From positions 1 to 64,000 of the forward strand of contig NZ_SJKD01000005.1 of the NCBI RefSeq assembly GCF_004331485.1: 64,000 nt of DNA. Reading direction: 5' to 3'. Source of the stretch: Kribbella capetownensis (GTDB lineage: Bacteria; Actinomycetota; Actinomycetes; Propionibacteriales; Kribbellaceae). The notes under the pieces were generated by a model. That model saw only the letters and a program-made list of their open reading frames with translations. It was not told the DNA's origin and ran no database searches. A program made the position numbers and the translations under genes. This document shows, one piece after another, positions 33,160 through 40,917 of this stretch; the stretch's first letter is position 1, and each line of letters opens with the position of its first letter.

Positions 33160-33172
33160 GCAAGCGCTTTCC
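33160..33172. promoter_or_regulatory. LacI-family operator before the DUF2264 operon
   Basis: GCAAGCGCTTTCC holds the palindrome AAGCGCTT at 33162-33169 and matches the general LacI/GalR-family operator pattern with the central CG. It lies 13 bases before the GTG, overlapping the promoter, so a bound repressor should block transcription. The regulator gene is not in the window; the GntR/LacI hybrid at 3093 has a different DNA-binding domain. Confidence 0.7.
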
Positions 33173-33321
33173 AATGCTGTCTCCCCGCGGGCCGAATCTT
33201 GGAAGAAGCTGAAAGATCGCGCGCACCGGAATGTGGGCCCGAGGTCGGGCGTTGTCAGGTGGAGAGGGCAGGATAGAGGGGCCTACCCGCCCTGTTGGCC
33301 AGATGTGAAGGAGAAACGACG

Positions 33322-34236
33322 ATGCTGCGACCGGACGACCTCTACGAGATCGTCGACGAGTCGGTGGCGACCGGCCCGGCGGCGACGCCGAAGGTTCTGG
33401 TGCACTCGCTGGACGGGTTCATGGACGCAGGTCAGGCGGGCCGGGTCACGGCCGACCACCTGCTCGAGGTGCTGGACCACCGGCTGCTCGCGCGGTTCGA
33501 CGTCGACCTCCTGCACGACTACCGGGCCCGGCGGCCCGAGGTGACGTTCGCCGAGGACCGGTTCATCGACTACACGCCGCCGCGGCTGAGCCTGCACCTG
33601 CTGACGGATGACGCGGGGGTCGAGTTCCTGCTGCTCGAGGGCCCCGAGCCGGACAACCACTGGGACCGGTTCGCCGGCGCGGTCCGGCAGCTGATCGAGC
33701 GCTACAACGTGACGCTCACGATCGGCGTCCACGGCATTCCGATGGGCGTGCCGCACACTCGCCCGCTCGGCTTGACCGCACATGCGACGCGGCCCGAGCT
33801 GGTCACCCGGTCGAACATCTGGGACGGCGAGATGCGCCTCCCGGCGAGCGCCGGCACGATGCTGCAGGTGCGGCTGGGCGAGGCCGGCAAGGACGCAATG
33901 GGCTTCGCGGTCCACGTGCCGCACTACCTGGCGGAGAACCGCTTCCCGGGTGCCGCGCTGGCGCTGGTGCACGCGGTCTCCGCGGCGACCGGCCTGCTGC
34001 TTCCCAGTAAGGCGCTGCTCGACGAGGCCGCCGTCACCGGCCGGCTGGTCGACGAGCAGGTCGAGGCCTCGGAGGACGCGTCGGCGGTCGTCAACGCGCT
34101 CGAAACGCAGTACGACGCCGCTGCCGGCTCGGTCAGCCGTGGCAGCCTCCTGGCCGGCTCCACGCCGTCCGCGGAGGAGCTCGGTGCCGAGGTCGAGCAG
34201 TTCCTCGCGGAACTCAACCGCGACGACGAGGACTGA
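33322..34236 (+). CDS. PAC2 (proteasome assembly chaperone 2)-like protein
   Basis: A 304-residue PAC2-family protein, cytoplasmic, of a group common in actinobacteria with proteasomes. Recognisable parts are PKVLVHSLDGFMDAGQAG at 28-45, DFDVDLLHDY-type text (RFDVDLLHDYRARRPEVTF), LLLEGPEPDNHWDRFAGAV, and IGVHGIPMGVPHTRPLGLTA. The C terminus is acidic and helical (EELGAEVEQFLAELNRDDED). The ATG at 33322 has a good ribosome site (GAAGGAGAAA); the open frame begins at 33295. Its own function is not established. It ends at a strong terminator. Confidence 0.88.
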   Translation: MLRPDDLYEIVDESVATGPAATPKVLVHSLDGFMDAGQAGRVTADHLLEVLDHRLLARFDVDLLHDYRARRPEVTFAEDRFIDYTPPRLSLHLLTDDAGVEFLLLEGPEPDNHWDRFAGAVRQLIERYNVTLTIGVHGIPMGVPHTRPLGLTAHATRPELVTRSNIWDGEMRLPASAGTMLQVRLGEAGKDAMGFAVHVPHYLAENRFPGAALALVHAVSAATGLLLPSKALLDEAAVTGRLVDEQVEASEDASAVVNALETQYDAAAGSVSRGSLLAGSTPSAEELGAEVEQFLAELNRDDED

Positions 34237-34263
34237 CCACCCGCCGTACCCCGCTGACAGGAT

Positions 34264-34314
34264 CCGGGGACCTCGGACAGGTTATTTCCTGTCCGAGGTC
34301 CCCGGTTCTTGTTC
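34264..34314 (+). terminator. intrinsic terminator after the PAC2 gene
   Basis: An 18-bp perfect stem (34264-34281 with 34288-34305) and a TTATTT loop is followed by TTCTTGTTC. This is one of the clearest intrinsic terminators in the window and separates the PAC2 gene from the thioesterase gene. Confidence 0.88.
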
Positions 34315-34341
34315 GCACGCTCCGGACTGTCAGGATGAGGC

Positions 34342-35175
34342 ATGCCTGAGTCGCTGGAGGATCTGGTCGAGCTGCTCGACCTGGAGATGATCGAGGTCGA
34401 CCTGTTCCGCGGCCGGCAGCCGGAGACCTCCCTGCAACGCGTGTTCGGCGGCCAGGTGCTCGGTCAGGCGCTGGCAGCCGCGAGCCGGACCGTCGAGTCC
34501 GAGCGGGTCGTGCACTCGCTGCACGGCTACTTCCTGCGTCCCGGGGACACCGCCGTACCGATCATCTACCGGCCGGAGCCGACGCGGGACGGCGGAACGT
34601 TCAGCAGCCGGCGGGTGGTCGCGTCGCAGCACGGCAAGCCGATCTTCTACATGTCCGCGTCGTTCCAGCGCCCGGAGCCAGGGCTCGACCATCAGGACCC
34701 GATGCCGGAGGATCTGGTCCCGCCGGAGGAGGCGCCGCGGCTGGCGACGGTCCTCGAAGCGCGCTCGGGCCGCAAGGCAGCCGACTGGGACAAGGAGTGG
34801 GCGGCGCTCGACGTACGCCTGGCCGGCCTCAGCGGTCGCCAGTTCTGGATCCGTGCCGCAGGCAAGCTTCCCGACGATCGTGCGCTCCATGCGTGCGTCC
34901 TGGCCTACGCCAGCGACCTGACGCTCCTCGGCGCCAGCCTTCTCCCACACGGCATCGTCATCGGCGACCCCCGAATCCAGCCCGCGTCCCTGGACCACGC
35001 CCTCTGGTTCCACCGCGACTTCCGCGCCGACGAATGGCTCCTCTACGACCAGGCATCCCCGTCAGCCTCCAACGCACGCGGCTTCGCCACCGGCCGCCTC
35101 TACACCGAGTCCGGCCACCTAGCCGCCTCAGTAGCCCAAGAAGGCCTGATCCGCCCCATAGGCCTCGACCTGTAG
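34342..35175 (+). CDS. tesB: acyl-CoA thioesterase II (TesB-like)
   Basis: A 277-residue double-hotdog acyl-CoA thioesterase that hydrolyses acyl-CoA to free acid and CoA. TesB landmarks are RVFGGQVLGQALAAASRTV, VHSLHGYFLRPGD, the catalytic Asp region CVLAYASDLTLLG near 197, and SLDHALWFHRDFRADEWLLY followed by a QASPSASNARGF block near 237. A short purine stretch (GGATGAGG) precedes the ATG at 34342. The last third uses more A- and C-ending codons than the first part. It is followed by the Thr leader and the short ThrRS gene, which have their own control region. Confidence 0.93.
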   Translation: MPESLEDLVELLDLEMIEVDLFRGRQPETSLQRVFGGQVLGQALAAASRTVESERVVHSLHGYFLRPGDTAVPIIYRPEPTRDGGTFSSRRVVASQHGKPIFYMSASFQRPEPGLDHQDPMPEDLVPPEEAPRLATVLEARSGRKAADWDKEWAALDVRLAGLSGRQFWIRAAGKLPDDRALHACVLAYASDLTLLGASLLPHGIVIGDPRIQPASLDHALWFHRDFRADEWLLYDQASPSASNARGFATGRLYTESGHLAASVAQEGLIRPIGLDL

Positions 35176-35240
35176 CAACGCTGTGGCGTCCATTCGCCAA
35201 CTGTAGGGTCGGACGTGAGGGCGTCTGCTACGGTTGGGAC

Positions 35241-35294
35241 GTGTTCAAGCGCGCGGTAGTGACGACGACGCCGGAGTTCGTCCCGGCGCGCTGA
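35241..35294 (+). CDS. threonine-codon leader peptide (attenuator)
   Basis: GTG TTC AAG CGC GCG GTA GTG ACG ACG ACG CCG ... TGA encodes 17 residues, VFKRAVVTTTPEFVPAR, with three Thr codons in a row (35262-35270). It lies 91 bases before the short threonyl-tRNA synthetase gene and directly before a strong terminator. The weak GGTTGGGAC upstream could serve as ribosome site. The third Thr codon forms part of the left arm of the first hairpin (CGCCGG 35269-35274 with CCGGCG 35283-35288). This is the classical layout of ribosome-mediated attenuation; translation of the leader has not been shown. Confidence 0.75.
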   Translation: MFKRAVVTTTPEFVPAR

Positions 35295-35323
35295 CACCTG
35301 ACTGTCTGACAAAGCCCCGGGGC
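35269..35323 (+). promoter_or_regulatory. attenuator: alternative RNA hairpins
   Basis: Three mutually exclusive pairings can be drawn. Hairpin 1: CGCCGG (35269-35274) with CCGGCG (35283-35288). Antiterminator: GTCCCGG (35280-35286) with CCGGGGC (35317-35323), seven pairs including one G-U. Terminator: see next entry. A ribosome stalled at the Thr codons would cover the left arm of hairpin 1, freeing 35280-35286 to pair with the left arm of the terminator. Pairing is read by eye. Confidence 0.65.
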
Positions 35324-35349
35324 CTGTGCCCCGGGGCTTTGTTGTGCTC
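35311..35349 (+). terminator. attenuator terminator before the short ThrRS gene
   Basis: AAAGCCCCGGGGC (35311-35323) and GCCCCGGGGCTTT (35328-35340) make a perfect 13-bp stem with a CTGT loop, followed by a GTTGTG run after the TTT. It sits between the leader peptide and the ribosome site (AAGGAGC near 35373) of the synthetase gene, where a constitutive terminator would make no sense. Confidence 0.85.
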
Positions 35350-35385
35350 CGTGGTCCACGCCCCAACTCGTGAAGGAGCACAGAG

Positions 35386-36621
35386 ATGTACGACCACCGC
35401 AAACTCGGCCGCGAACTCGGCCTGTTCGATTCCGACCCACTGATCGGCGCCGGCATGCCGTACTGGCTGCCCGCCGGTGCCGCGATCCGGCACGCCTTGG
35501 AGAGTTACGTCGCCGAAGTGGAGCGAAGAGCCGGCTACCAGAAGGTCTACTCGCCCGTGCTCGGCAAGCGCGAGCTGTACGAGATCTCCGGGCACTGGGC
35601 CAAGTACAGCGACGACATGTTCCCGCCGATGCAGTTCGGCGATGAGCAGCTCGTACTGCGACCGAGCATCTGCCCGCACCACGCGCTGATGTACCGGTCC
35701 AGAGCGCACAGCTACCGCGAACTCCCGCTCCGCTTCTCCGAGCTCGGCGGCCAGTACCGCGCCGAGCTGTCCGGCGCGATCGGCGGCCTGATCCGGGTCC
35801 GCGCCATGCAGCTCAACGACGCGCACATCTTCTGCCGCCTGGACCAGGTCGCCGACGAGGCCGCCGGCGCGCTCGAGCTGATCAACCAGGCGTACCGCGA
35901 CATGGGCATCAGCCCATCGCGCTACGTCCTCGCCCTCGCGGCCGAGGATGCCGAGTTCAACAACCCGAGCAGCAAGTACGTCGGGGACGCCGAGAGCTGG
36001 CAGCGGTCGGCCGAACTCCTGCGCAGGGTCCTGAAGGACGCCGGCATCGAGTACGACGAGGTGCCCGGCGACGCCGCGTTCTACGGTCCGAAGATCGACA
36101 TCCAGATGGAGGATTCGGCCGGCCGGGAGTTCAGTCTGTCGACCGTCCAGATCGACTTCCACCAGCCGGAGCGCTTCGGCCTCGAGTACATCGGTGCCGA
36201 CGGCAACAAGCACCGGCCGGTGATGGTGCACCGCGCGATCGTCGGCAGCATCGAGCGTGCGGTCGCCCAGCTGATCGAGGTGCACGGCGGGGCGTTCCCG
36301 GCCTGGCTGGCCCCGGTGCAACTCGTCGTACTCCCGATCTCCGACGAGGAGGAGCAGATCGCGATCGACGTCGCTCGGCGCGCGGCACAGCGCGGCCTGC
36401 GGGTCGAGGTCGCGCACGCCGACGAGGGCAGTCTCGGTGCCCGCATCCGCGAGAACCGGTTGGCGCCGTACCAGGCCGTCATCGGCGCCCGTGAAGCGGC
36501 GGCCGGCTCGCTGGCGATCCGGGAACGCGACGGGCAGAAGCACGAGGCCGCACCGATCGGCGAAGTGCTCGACCGGATCGCTGAGCTCAGTGTGCCTGCA
36601 GCTGTCCGATCAGGTGAGTGA
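35386..36621 (+). CDS. short threonyl-tRNA synthetase without TGS and editing domains
   Basis: A 411-residue ThrRS made of only the class II catalytic core and the anticodon-binding domain; the full-length enzyme at 10681 has 673 residues. It begins at the equivalent of the catalytic domain (YDHRKLGRELGLFDSDPLIG). Zinc ligands are kept: Cys in RPSICPHHALMY, His in NDAHIFC and His in MVHRAIVGSIERAV. Departures from the canonical active site are SICPHH for MNCPGH and RVRAMQLNDAHIF for RVRGFTQDDAHIF. It cannot edit Ser-tRNA-Thr itself. AAGGAGCACAGAG precedes the ATG. Expression appears to be under Thr attenuation. It might be a stress, zinc-limitation or inhibitor-resistant copy. Its 3' end overlaps the convergent MaoC gene by 35 bases. 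Confidence 0.93.
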   Translation: MYDHRKLGRELGLFDSDPLIGAGMPYWLPAGAAIRHALESYVAEVERRAGYQKVYSPVLGKRELYEISGHWAKYSDDMFPPMQFGDEQLVLRPSICPHHALMYRSRAHSYRELPLRFSELGGQYRAELSGAIGGLIRVRAMQLNDAHIFCRLDQVADEAAGALELINQAYRDMGISPSRYVLALAAEDAEFNNPSSKYVGDAESWQRSAELLRRVLKDAGIEYDEVPGDAAFYGPKIDIQMEDSAGREFSLSTVQIDFHQPERFGLEYIGADGNKHRPVMVHRAIVGSIERAVAQLIEVHGGAFPAWLAPVQLVVLPISDEEEQIAIDVARRAAQRGLRVEVAHADEGSLGARIRENRLAPYQAVIGAREAAAGSLAIRERDGQKHEAAPIGEVLDRIAELSVPAAVRSGE

Positions 36622-37444
36622 GCTCATGCTGCTCGTCGTACAGCGCGAAGTCGGTCGTCTTGCCGGTCGGCTTGAACCCGAACTGCACACGCGACGGGAG
36701 CAGCAGCGGCTTGCGGAAGTCGACGCGAACGGCGAAGGCGTCCGGCAGCTTGCCGGCGCGCTCGATGGCGGCGAGCGCGGCGGCCTTGGCCCACATGCCG
36801 TGCGCGATCTGGCGCGGGAACCCGAACGCCTGAGCGGTCAGCTTGAACAGGTGGATCGGGTTCCGGTCGCCGGACGCGGCGGCGTACCGGCGGCCGAGGT
36901 TGCCGCGCAGATCCCACCATGCAGTGGGGGAGAGCTCGGGATCCGGCAAGAGGTCGACGTGAGCTGACTCGTCGCCGGACGAGCGACTGAGCAGGGTGGT
37001 GAGGTCGGTCCACACCACTTCGCCGTCGACACTCACCTCGCTGATCACGTCGAAGACCGTGCCCTTGGGATGCGGGCGTTCCGGCGTACTGTGCACGCGG
37101 ATCGCGGGCTCGGCGTGGATCGGGAGCGGCTGCCGCTGGGTGATCGTGTTGGACAGGTGCACGATCCCCATCGGCTTGTAGGGGAACGACGGGTCAGACA
37201 TCAGGTCCAGGTGCAGCGGGAACGCGAGAACATGCGGGTACGTCGCCGGAAGCGTCGGACCGGCCGGAAACCCGGTGACATCCCGGTACGCCGACAGGTG
37301 GTCCTGATCGATCGCGGACCGGGGGAGCTCCAGCGTCAGACCGTCCGCGTCCGGCTCGTAGTCCGCTCGTCGCAGCGTCGCCTTCACGGTCCGGGCGTAG
37401 AGCGAGCCGAACCCGGGCGTGTCGTCGTACCGTCGGGTCGGCAT
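36587..37444 (-). CDS. MaoC-like (R)-3-hydroxyacyl-thioester dehydratase, HtdX-like
   Basis: A 285-residue double-hotdog dehydratase. The hydratase-2 motif is present as YAAASGDRNPIHLFKLTAQA followed by FGFPRQIAHGMW near residues 195-226, with catalytic Asp and His. It acts on (R)-3-hydroxyacyl thioesters in fatty acid elongation or breakdown. It is the last gene of the minus-strand tetR-fadA2-fabG4-htdX cluster, one base after fabG4. In M. tuberculosis the counterpart Rv0241c (HtdX) also lies next to FabG4. Its end overlaps the short ThrRS gene on the other strand. Confidence 0.9.
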   Translation of the reverse strand: MPTRRYDDTPGFGSLYARTVKATLRRADYEPDADGLTLELPRSAIDQDHLSAYRDVTGFPAGPTLPATYPHVLAFPLHLDLMSDPSFPYKPMGIVHLSNTITQRQPLPIHAEPAIRVHSTPERPHPKGTVFDVISEVSVDGEVVWTDLTTLLSRSSGDESAHVDLLPDPELSPTAWWDLRGNLGRRYAAASGDRNPIHLFKLTAQAFGFPRQIAHGMWAKAAALAAIERAGKLPDAFAVRVDFRKPLLLPSRVQFGFKPTGKTTDFALYDEQHELTHLIGQLQAH

Positions 37445-37445
37445 G

Positions 37446-38792
37446 TCACGCGCCCAGCATGCTCTGGCCGCAGACGCGAACCACGTTGCCTGTCACGCCC
37501 GCCGAGGCGGGATCGGCGAACCACGCGATCGTTTCGGCCACGTCGATCGGCTGCCCACCTTGCTGCAGCGAGTTGATCCGGCGGCCGACCTCGCGGATCG
37601 TGAACGGGACCTTCGCGGTCATCTCGGTCTCGATGAAGCCCGGCGCCACCGCGTTGATCCGGATGTTCCGGTCGGTCAGCTTCGGTGCGAACGCCTGGAC
37701 CAGACCGATGACGCCGGCTTTGGACGTCGCGTAGTTCGTCTGGCCGTTGTTGCCCGCGATCCCGGCGATGCTGGCGACCCCGATGATCGAGCCGCCGTCC
37801 CTGATGGCTCCGGACTCGAGCAGATGCTCCGTGATCCGCTCCGGCGCCCGCAGGTTCACATCGAGTACGGCGTCCCACGCGTCGGTCCGCATGTTCGCGA
37901 GCCGCTTGTCGCGCGTGATGCCGGCGTTGTGGACGACGATGTCGAGACCGCCGTACTGCTCCTGCGCATGGGCCGCGATCCGCTGCGCCGCGTCGACCGC
38001 GGTCACGTCGAGAAGGAGTTCACTGCCGCCGATCCTGGACATCACCTTGCGCAGCGCGTCCGCGTTCTGCGGTACGTCGACGCCGATCACTGTCGCGCCG
38101 TCGCGGGCCAGCGTGCCGGCGATCGACGCGCCGATTCCACGCGCGGCGCCAGTAACGAGTGCGATCTTTCCGGCCAGCGGCTGACTGGGGTCGTTGCTCA
38201 CCAGCGGTCCGGTCCCGATCCGCGCGACCTGACCGTCGACGTACGCCGACTTGGGGGAGAGGAAGAAGCGGAGCGTCGAGTCCAGCTGCTCGTGCGCGTC
38301 CGGAGCGACGTACACGAGGTTGACGGTGGCGCCGCGCTTCACCTCCTTGCCGAGGCTTCGGGTGAAGCCCTCGAGGGCACGCTGGGCGATCTGCTGCTCG
38401 GTCGAGTGCGCGAGCTCCGGCGTACGTCCGATCACGATCACCCGGCCGGCGGGCGCGAGCTGACGGATGACGGGGGAGAAGAACCGTTGCAGGCTGGTCA
38501 GCTCGGCCGTCGAGGTCGCGCCGGTGGCATCGAAGACGAGCGCCTTCGGCCGGATCTCGCTCGACGCCACGCCTTCGGTCGCCGTACTGAACGAGGCCCC
38601 GATGTCCCGCAGCAGCGCCTGGATCGCCTTGCCGCCGTCGGTCTCGGAGATCGCGCCGAACACGACCGGTCCGTCGATCACCGGCGAACCCTCGATCCAG
38701 CGCGGCAGCGGCGTCGGGTCGGGCAGACCCAGGTTCTTCACCAGCGTCTGGCCGAGCGGCGTGCGGGTGAAGGTCTGGTAGCGATCCGTCAT
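37446..38792 (-). CDS. fabG4: FabG4-like high-molecular-weight 3-oxoacyl-thioester reductase
   Basis: A 448-residue reductase of the two-domain FabG4 type (Rv0242c is 454 residues). Residues 1 to about 205 form a flavodoxin-like domain; the SDR domain follows with GKIALVTGAARGIGASIAGT near 210, NAG in IVVHNAGITRDKRL, Ser in GVASIAGIAG and YATSKAGVIGL (Tyr-x3-Lys). It reduces 3-oxoacyl-CoA/ACP with NADH or NADPH. The ATG at 38792 follows a purine-rich AGGAGCAGAGAG. It lies between the thiolase and dehydratase genes, so together these form a beta-oxidation or chain-elongation module. Confidence 0.93.
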   Translation of the reverse strand: MTDRYQTFTRTPLGQTLVKNLGLPDPTPLPRWIEGSPVIDGPVVFGAISETDGGKAIQALLRDIGASFSTATEGVASSEIRPKALVFDATGATSTAELTSLQRFFSPVIRQLAPAGRVIVIGRTPELAHSTEQQIAQRALEGFTRSLGKEVKRGATVNLVYVAPDAHEQLDSTLRFFLSPKSAYVDGQVARIGTGPLVSNDPSQPLAGKIALVTGAARGIGASIAGTLARDGATVIGVDVPQNADALRKVMSRIGGSELLLDVTAVDAAQRIAAHAQEQYGGLDIVVHNAGITRDKRLANMRTDAWDAVLDVNLRAPERITEHLLESGAIRDGGSIIGVASIAGIAGNNGQTNYATSKAGVIGLVQAFAPKLTDRNIRINAVAPGFIETEMTAKVPFTIREVGRRINSLQQGGQPIDVAETIAWFADPASAGVTGNVVRVCGQSMLGA

Positions 38793-38803
38793 TCTCTCTG
38801 CTC

Positions 38804-40081
38804 CTACTTCTCGAGGATGGCGACGACGCCTTGGCCACCGGCGGCGCAGATCGAGATCAGGCCCCGCCCACCGCCGTTCTCGTTCAGTTGCTTGGCCAGC
38901 GCGGCGACGATCCGCCCGCCGGTCGCCGCGAACGGGTGGCCCGCGGCCAGCGAGCTGCCGTTCACGTTCAGCTTGGCCCGGTCGATCTCGCCGAGTGGCG
39001 CGTCCAGGCCGAGCCGCTCCTTGCAGAAGATCGGGTCCTCCCACGCCTTCAAGGTGGCCAGCACCTGCGATGCGAACGCCTCATGGATCTCGTAGTAGTC
39101 GAAGTCCTGCAGGGTCAGGCCGGCGCGAGCGAGCATCCGCGGCACGGCGTACGCGGGGGCCATCAGCAAGCCCTCGGCGCCCTTCACGTAGTCGACCGCG
39201 GCGGTCTGCGAGTGCGTGAGGTACGCGAGCGGCCGGAGACCGTGCTCGGTGGCCCACTCGTCGGTGGAGAGCAGCACTGTCGACGCGCCATCGGTCAGCG
39301 GCGTCGAGTTGCCGGCCGTCATCGTGGCGGTCTCGCCCTTGCCGTAGACGGTCTTGAGCTTACCCAGCTTCTCCAGCGAGGTGTCCGCGCGGAGGTTCTG
39401 GTCCTTCTCGAGACCGAGGTATGGGGTGATCAGGTCCTGCTGGAAGCCACGGTCGTACGCCTTCGCCAGGTTCATGTGGGAGCGGTACGCGAGCTCGTCC
39501 TGGTCCTCGCGGGTGATGCCCCACTCGAGCGCGGTCAGGGCGGCGTGCTCACCCATCGACTTGCCGGTCCGGGGCTCGGCGTTCCGCGGGATCTCGGGTA
39601 CGACGTCCTTCGGGCGGACCCGGGCTAGGACCTTGAGCCGGTCCTGGAAGCTCTTGGCCCGGTTCAGGTCGAGCAGGATGCCGCGCAGCCGGTCGTTGAC
39701 CGAGATCGGTGCATCGGACGCGGTGTCGACACCACCCGCGATGCCGACGTCGATCTGACCGAGAGCGATCTTGTTGCCGACCAGGATGGCCGCCTCGAGC
39801 CCGGTGCCACAGGCCTGCTGGATGTCGTACGCCGAGGTGGTCGGGGCGAGCTTGGACCCGAGAACCACCTCGCGGACCATGTTCCAGTCGCGGGCGTGCT
39901 TCAGCACCGCGCCGGCGACCACCTCACCGACCTCCTGGCCGCCGAGGCCGGCCCGGTCGACCAGGCCGTTCAATGCGGCGGTGAGCATGTCGGAGTTGGA
40001 TGCGTGCCGGTAGGTCTTGTCCTGGCGGGCGAACGGGATCCTGTTGCCGGCGACAACGGCCACTCTGCGGGTCTCGGTCAC
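38804..40081 (-). CDS. fadA2: acetyl-CoA C-acyltransferase (FadA2-like thiolase)
   Basis: A 425-residue thiolase that cleaves 3-oxoacyl-CoA or condenses acetyl-CoA units. The nucleophile Cys is in DIQQACGTGLEAAI near residue 91, the His is in YYEIHEAFASQV, and the C-terminal catalytic Cys is in ISICAAGGQGV. NVNGSSLAAGHPFAATGGR matches the thiolase signature. The start at 40081 overlaps the TetR stop by four bases; FabG4 follows after 11 bases. The pair with FabG4 corresponds to Rv0243/Rv0242c of M. tuberculosis, although there fadA2 is oriented differently. Confidence 0.93.
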   Translation of the reverse strand: MTETRRVAVVAGNRIPFARQDKTYRHASNSDMLTAALNGLVDRAGLGGQEVGEVVAGAVLKHARDWNMVREVVLGSKLAPTTSAYDIQQACGTGLEAAILVGNKIALGQIDVGIAGGVDTASDAPISVNDRLRGILLDLNRAKSFQDRLKVLARVRPKDVVPEIPRNAEPRTGKSMGEHAALTALEWGITREDQDELAYRSHMNLAKAYDRGFQQDLITPYLGLEKDQNLRADTSLEKLGKLKTVYGKGETATMTAGNSTPLTDGASTVLLSTDEWATEHGLRPLAYLTHSQTAAVDYVKGAEGLLMAPAYAVPRMLARAGLTLQDFDYYEIHEAFASQVLATLKAWEDPIFCKERLGLDAPLGEIDRAKLNVNGSSLAAGHPFAATGGRIVAALAKQLNENGGGRGLISICAAGGQGVVAILEK

Positions 40082-40818
40082 GATTTCTCTCCTGCTCTGG
40101 TGGAGCGCGGGGTTGTCTTCTTGCCGTTCAGGGCCTTGCGGCCCACGGCGGTTGCGAGCGTGGCGGTGATCGCGGTCGACCGGACGGTGCCGACATCGGC
40201 ATGATGCACGACCGGATGCCCGGGCCGGCCGCTCGACACGATCAACCCGACCCTTGCCATGTGCAACGAACCGAGTGTCTGCGTGTACAGATGGTTGGCG
40301 AGGTAGTCGCTGTCGACGTCGTCGAACACCCCGGTCCGCTGGCCGGCCTCGAGGATCGCCGCGATCCGCTCCAGCGCCGCGGCCATCGCCGTACCGAGTT
40401 TCGTCATCACCGGCTCGGTGATCTCGCCGAACAGTTCGTCACCGGTGCGCCGCAGCAGGCTCATCGCGCAGTCGGCGAAGGCCGGGAACTCCAGGCAGAA
40501 GTCGACGAACACCTCGCTGAGCGCCTTCAATCGGTTGAGCGGCGCCTTGCGCGCGTTGTCGACCTTCTCGAGCCGGTCGTCGAGCTCGCCCAGGTAGTCG
40601 ACCAGGGTGAGTGCGAACAACTCCTCCTTGCCGGCGAAGTGCCGGTAGATCAGCGCCTTGTTGATCCCGACCCGCTTGGCGATATCGTCGATCTGGGCGT
40701 CGATCGTGCCCCGCTCGTCGAACAGTTCGCGGGTGGCCCGGATGATGTCCCGCTCCCGGTCGCGCCGACGCTCCGCCGTGGTCCGGCGGCGTCCGATCGC
40801 GAGTAGCGCGGAGCTCAT
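40078..40818 (-). CDS. TetR family regulator of the lipid cluster
   Basis: A 246-residue TetR regulator: helix-turn-helix at about 18-70 (RRDRERDIIRATRELFDERG, IDDIAKRVGINKALIYRHFA, GKEELFALTLVDYL), then an all-helical ligand domain. The C terminus is long and basic. TAAGAT lies six bases before the ATG and no ribosome site exists, so the transcript is probably leaderless. Its position at the head of fadA2-fabG4-htdX and divergent from fadE5 makes it the likely regulator of both units; an acyl-CoA would be the natural ligand (inference). Confidence 0.9.
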   Translation of the reverse strand: MSSALLAIGRRRTTAERRRDRERDIIRATRELFDERGTIDAQIDDIAKRVGINKALIYRHFAGKEELFALTLVDYLGELDDRLEKVDNARKAPLNRLKALSEVFVDFCLEFPAFADCAMSLLRRTGDELFGEITEPVMTKLGTAMAAALERIAAILEAGQRTGVFDDVDSDYLANHLYTQTLGSLHMARVGLIVSSGRPGHPVVHHADVGTVRSTAITATLATAVGRKALNGKKTTPRSTRAGEKS

Positions 40819-40861
40819 GGAACGATCTTAGTCACAGGGGTGCCCCCCGGTGCAAACGACG

Positions 40862-40879
40862 GTTACACTCGTCGGTAAC
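40862..40879. promoter_or_regulatory. candidate TetR operator between tetR and fadE5
   Basis: GTTAC-ACTCGTCG-GTAAC is an inverted repeat in the divergent intergenic region, 27 bases before the GGAGG ribosome site of fadE5 and 44 bases from the tetR start. It is well placed to control both directions. Confidence 0.5.
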
Positions 40880-40917
40880 ATCTGGCTTGTCTGCTTCGTT
40901 GCCGCCGGAGGATGTTG

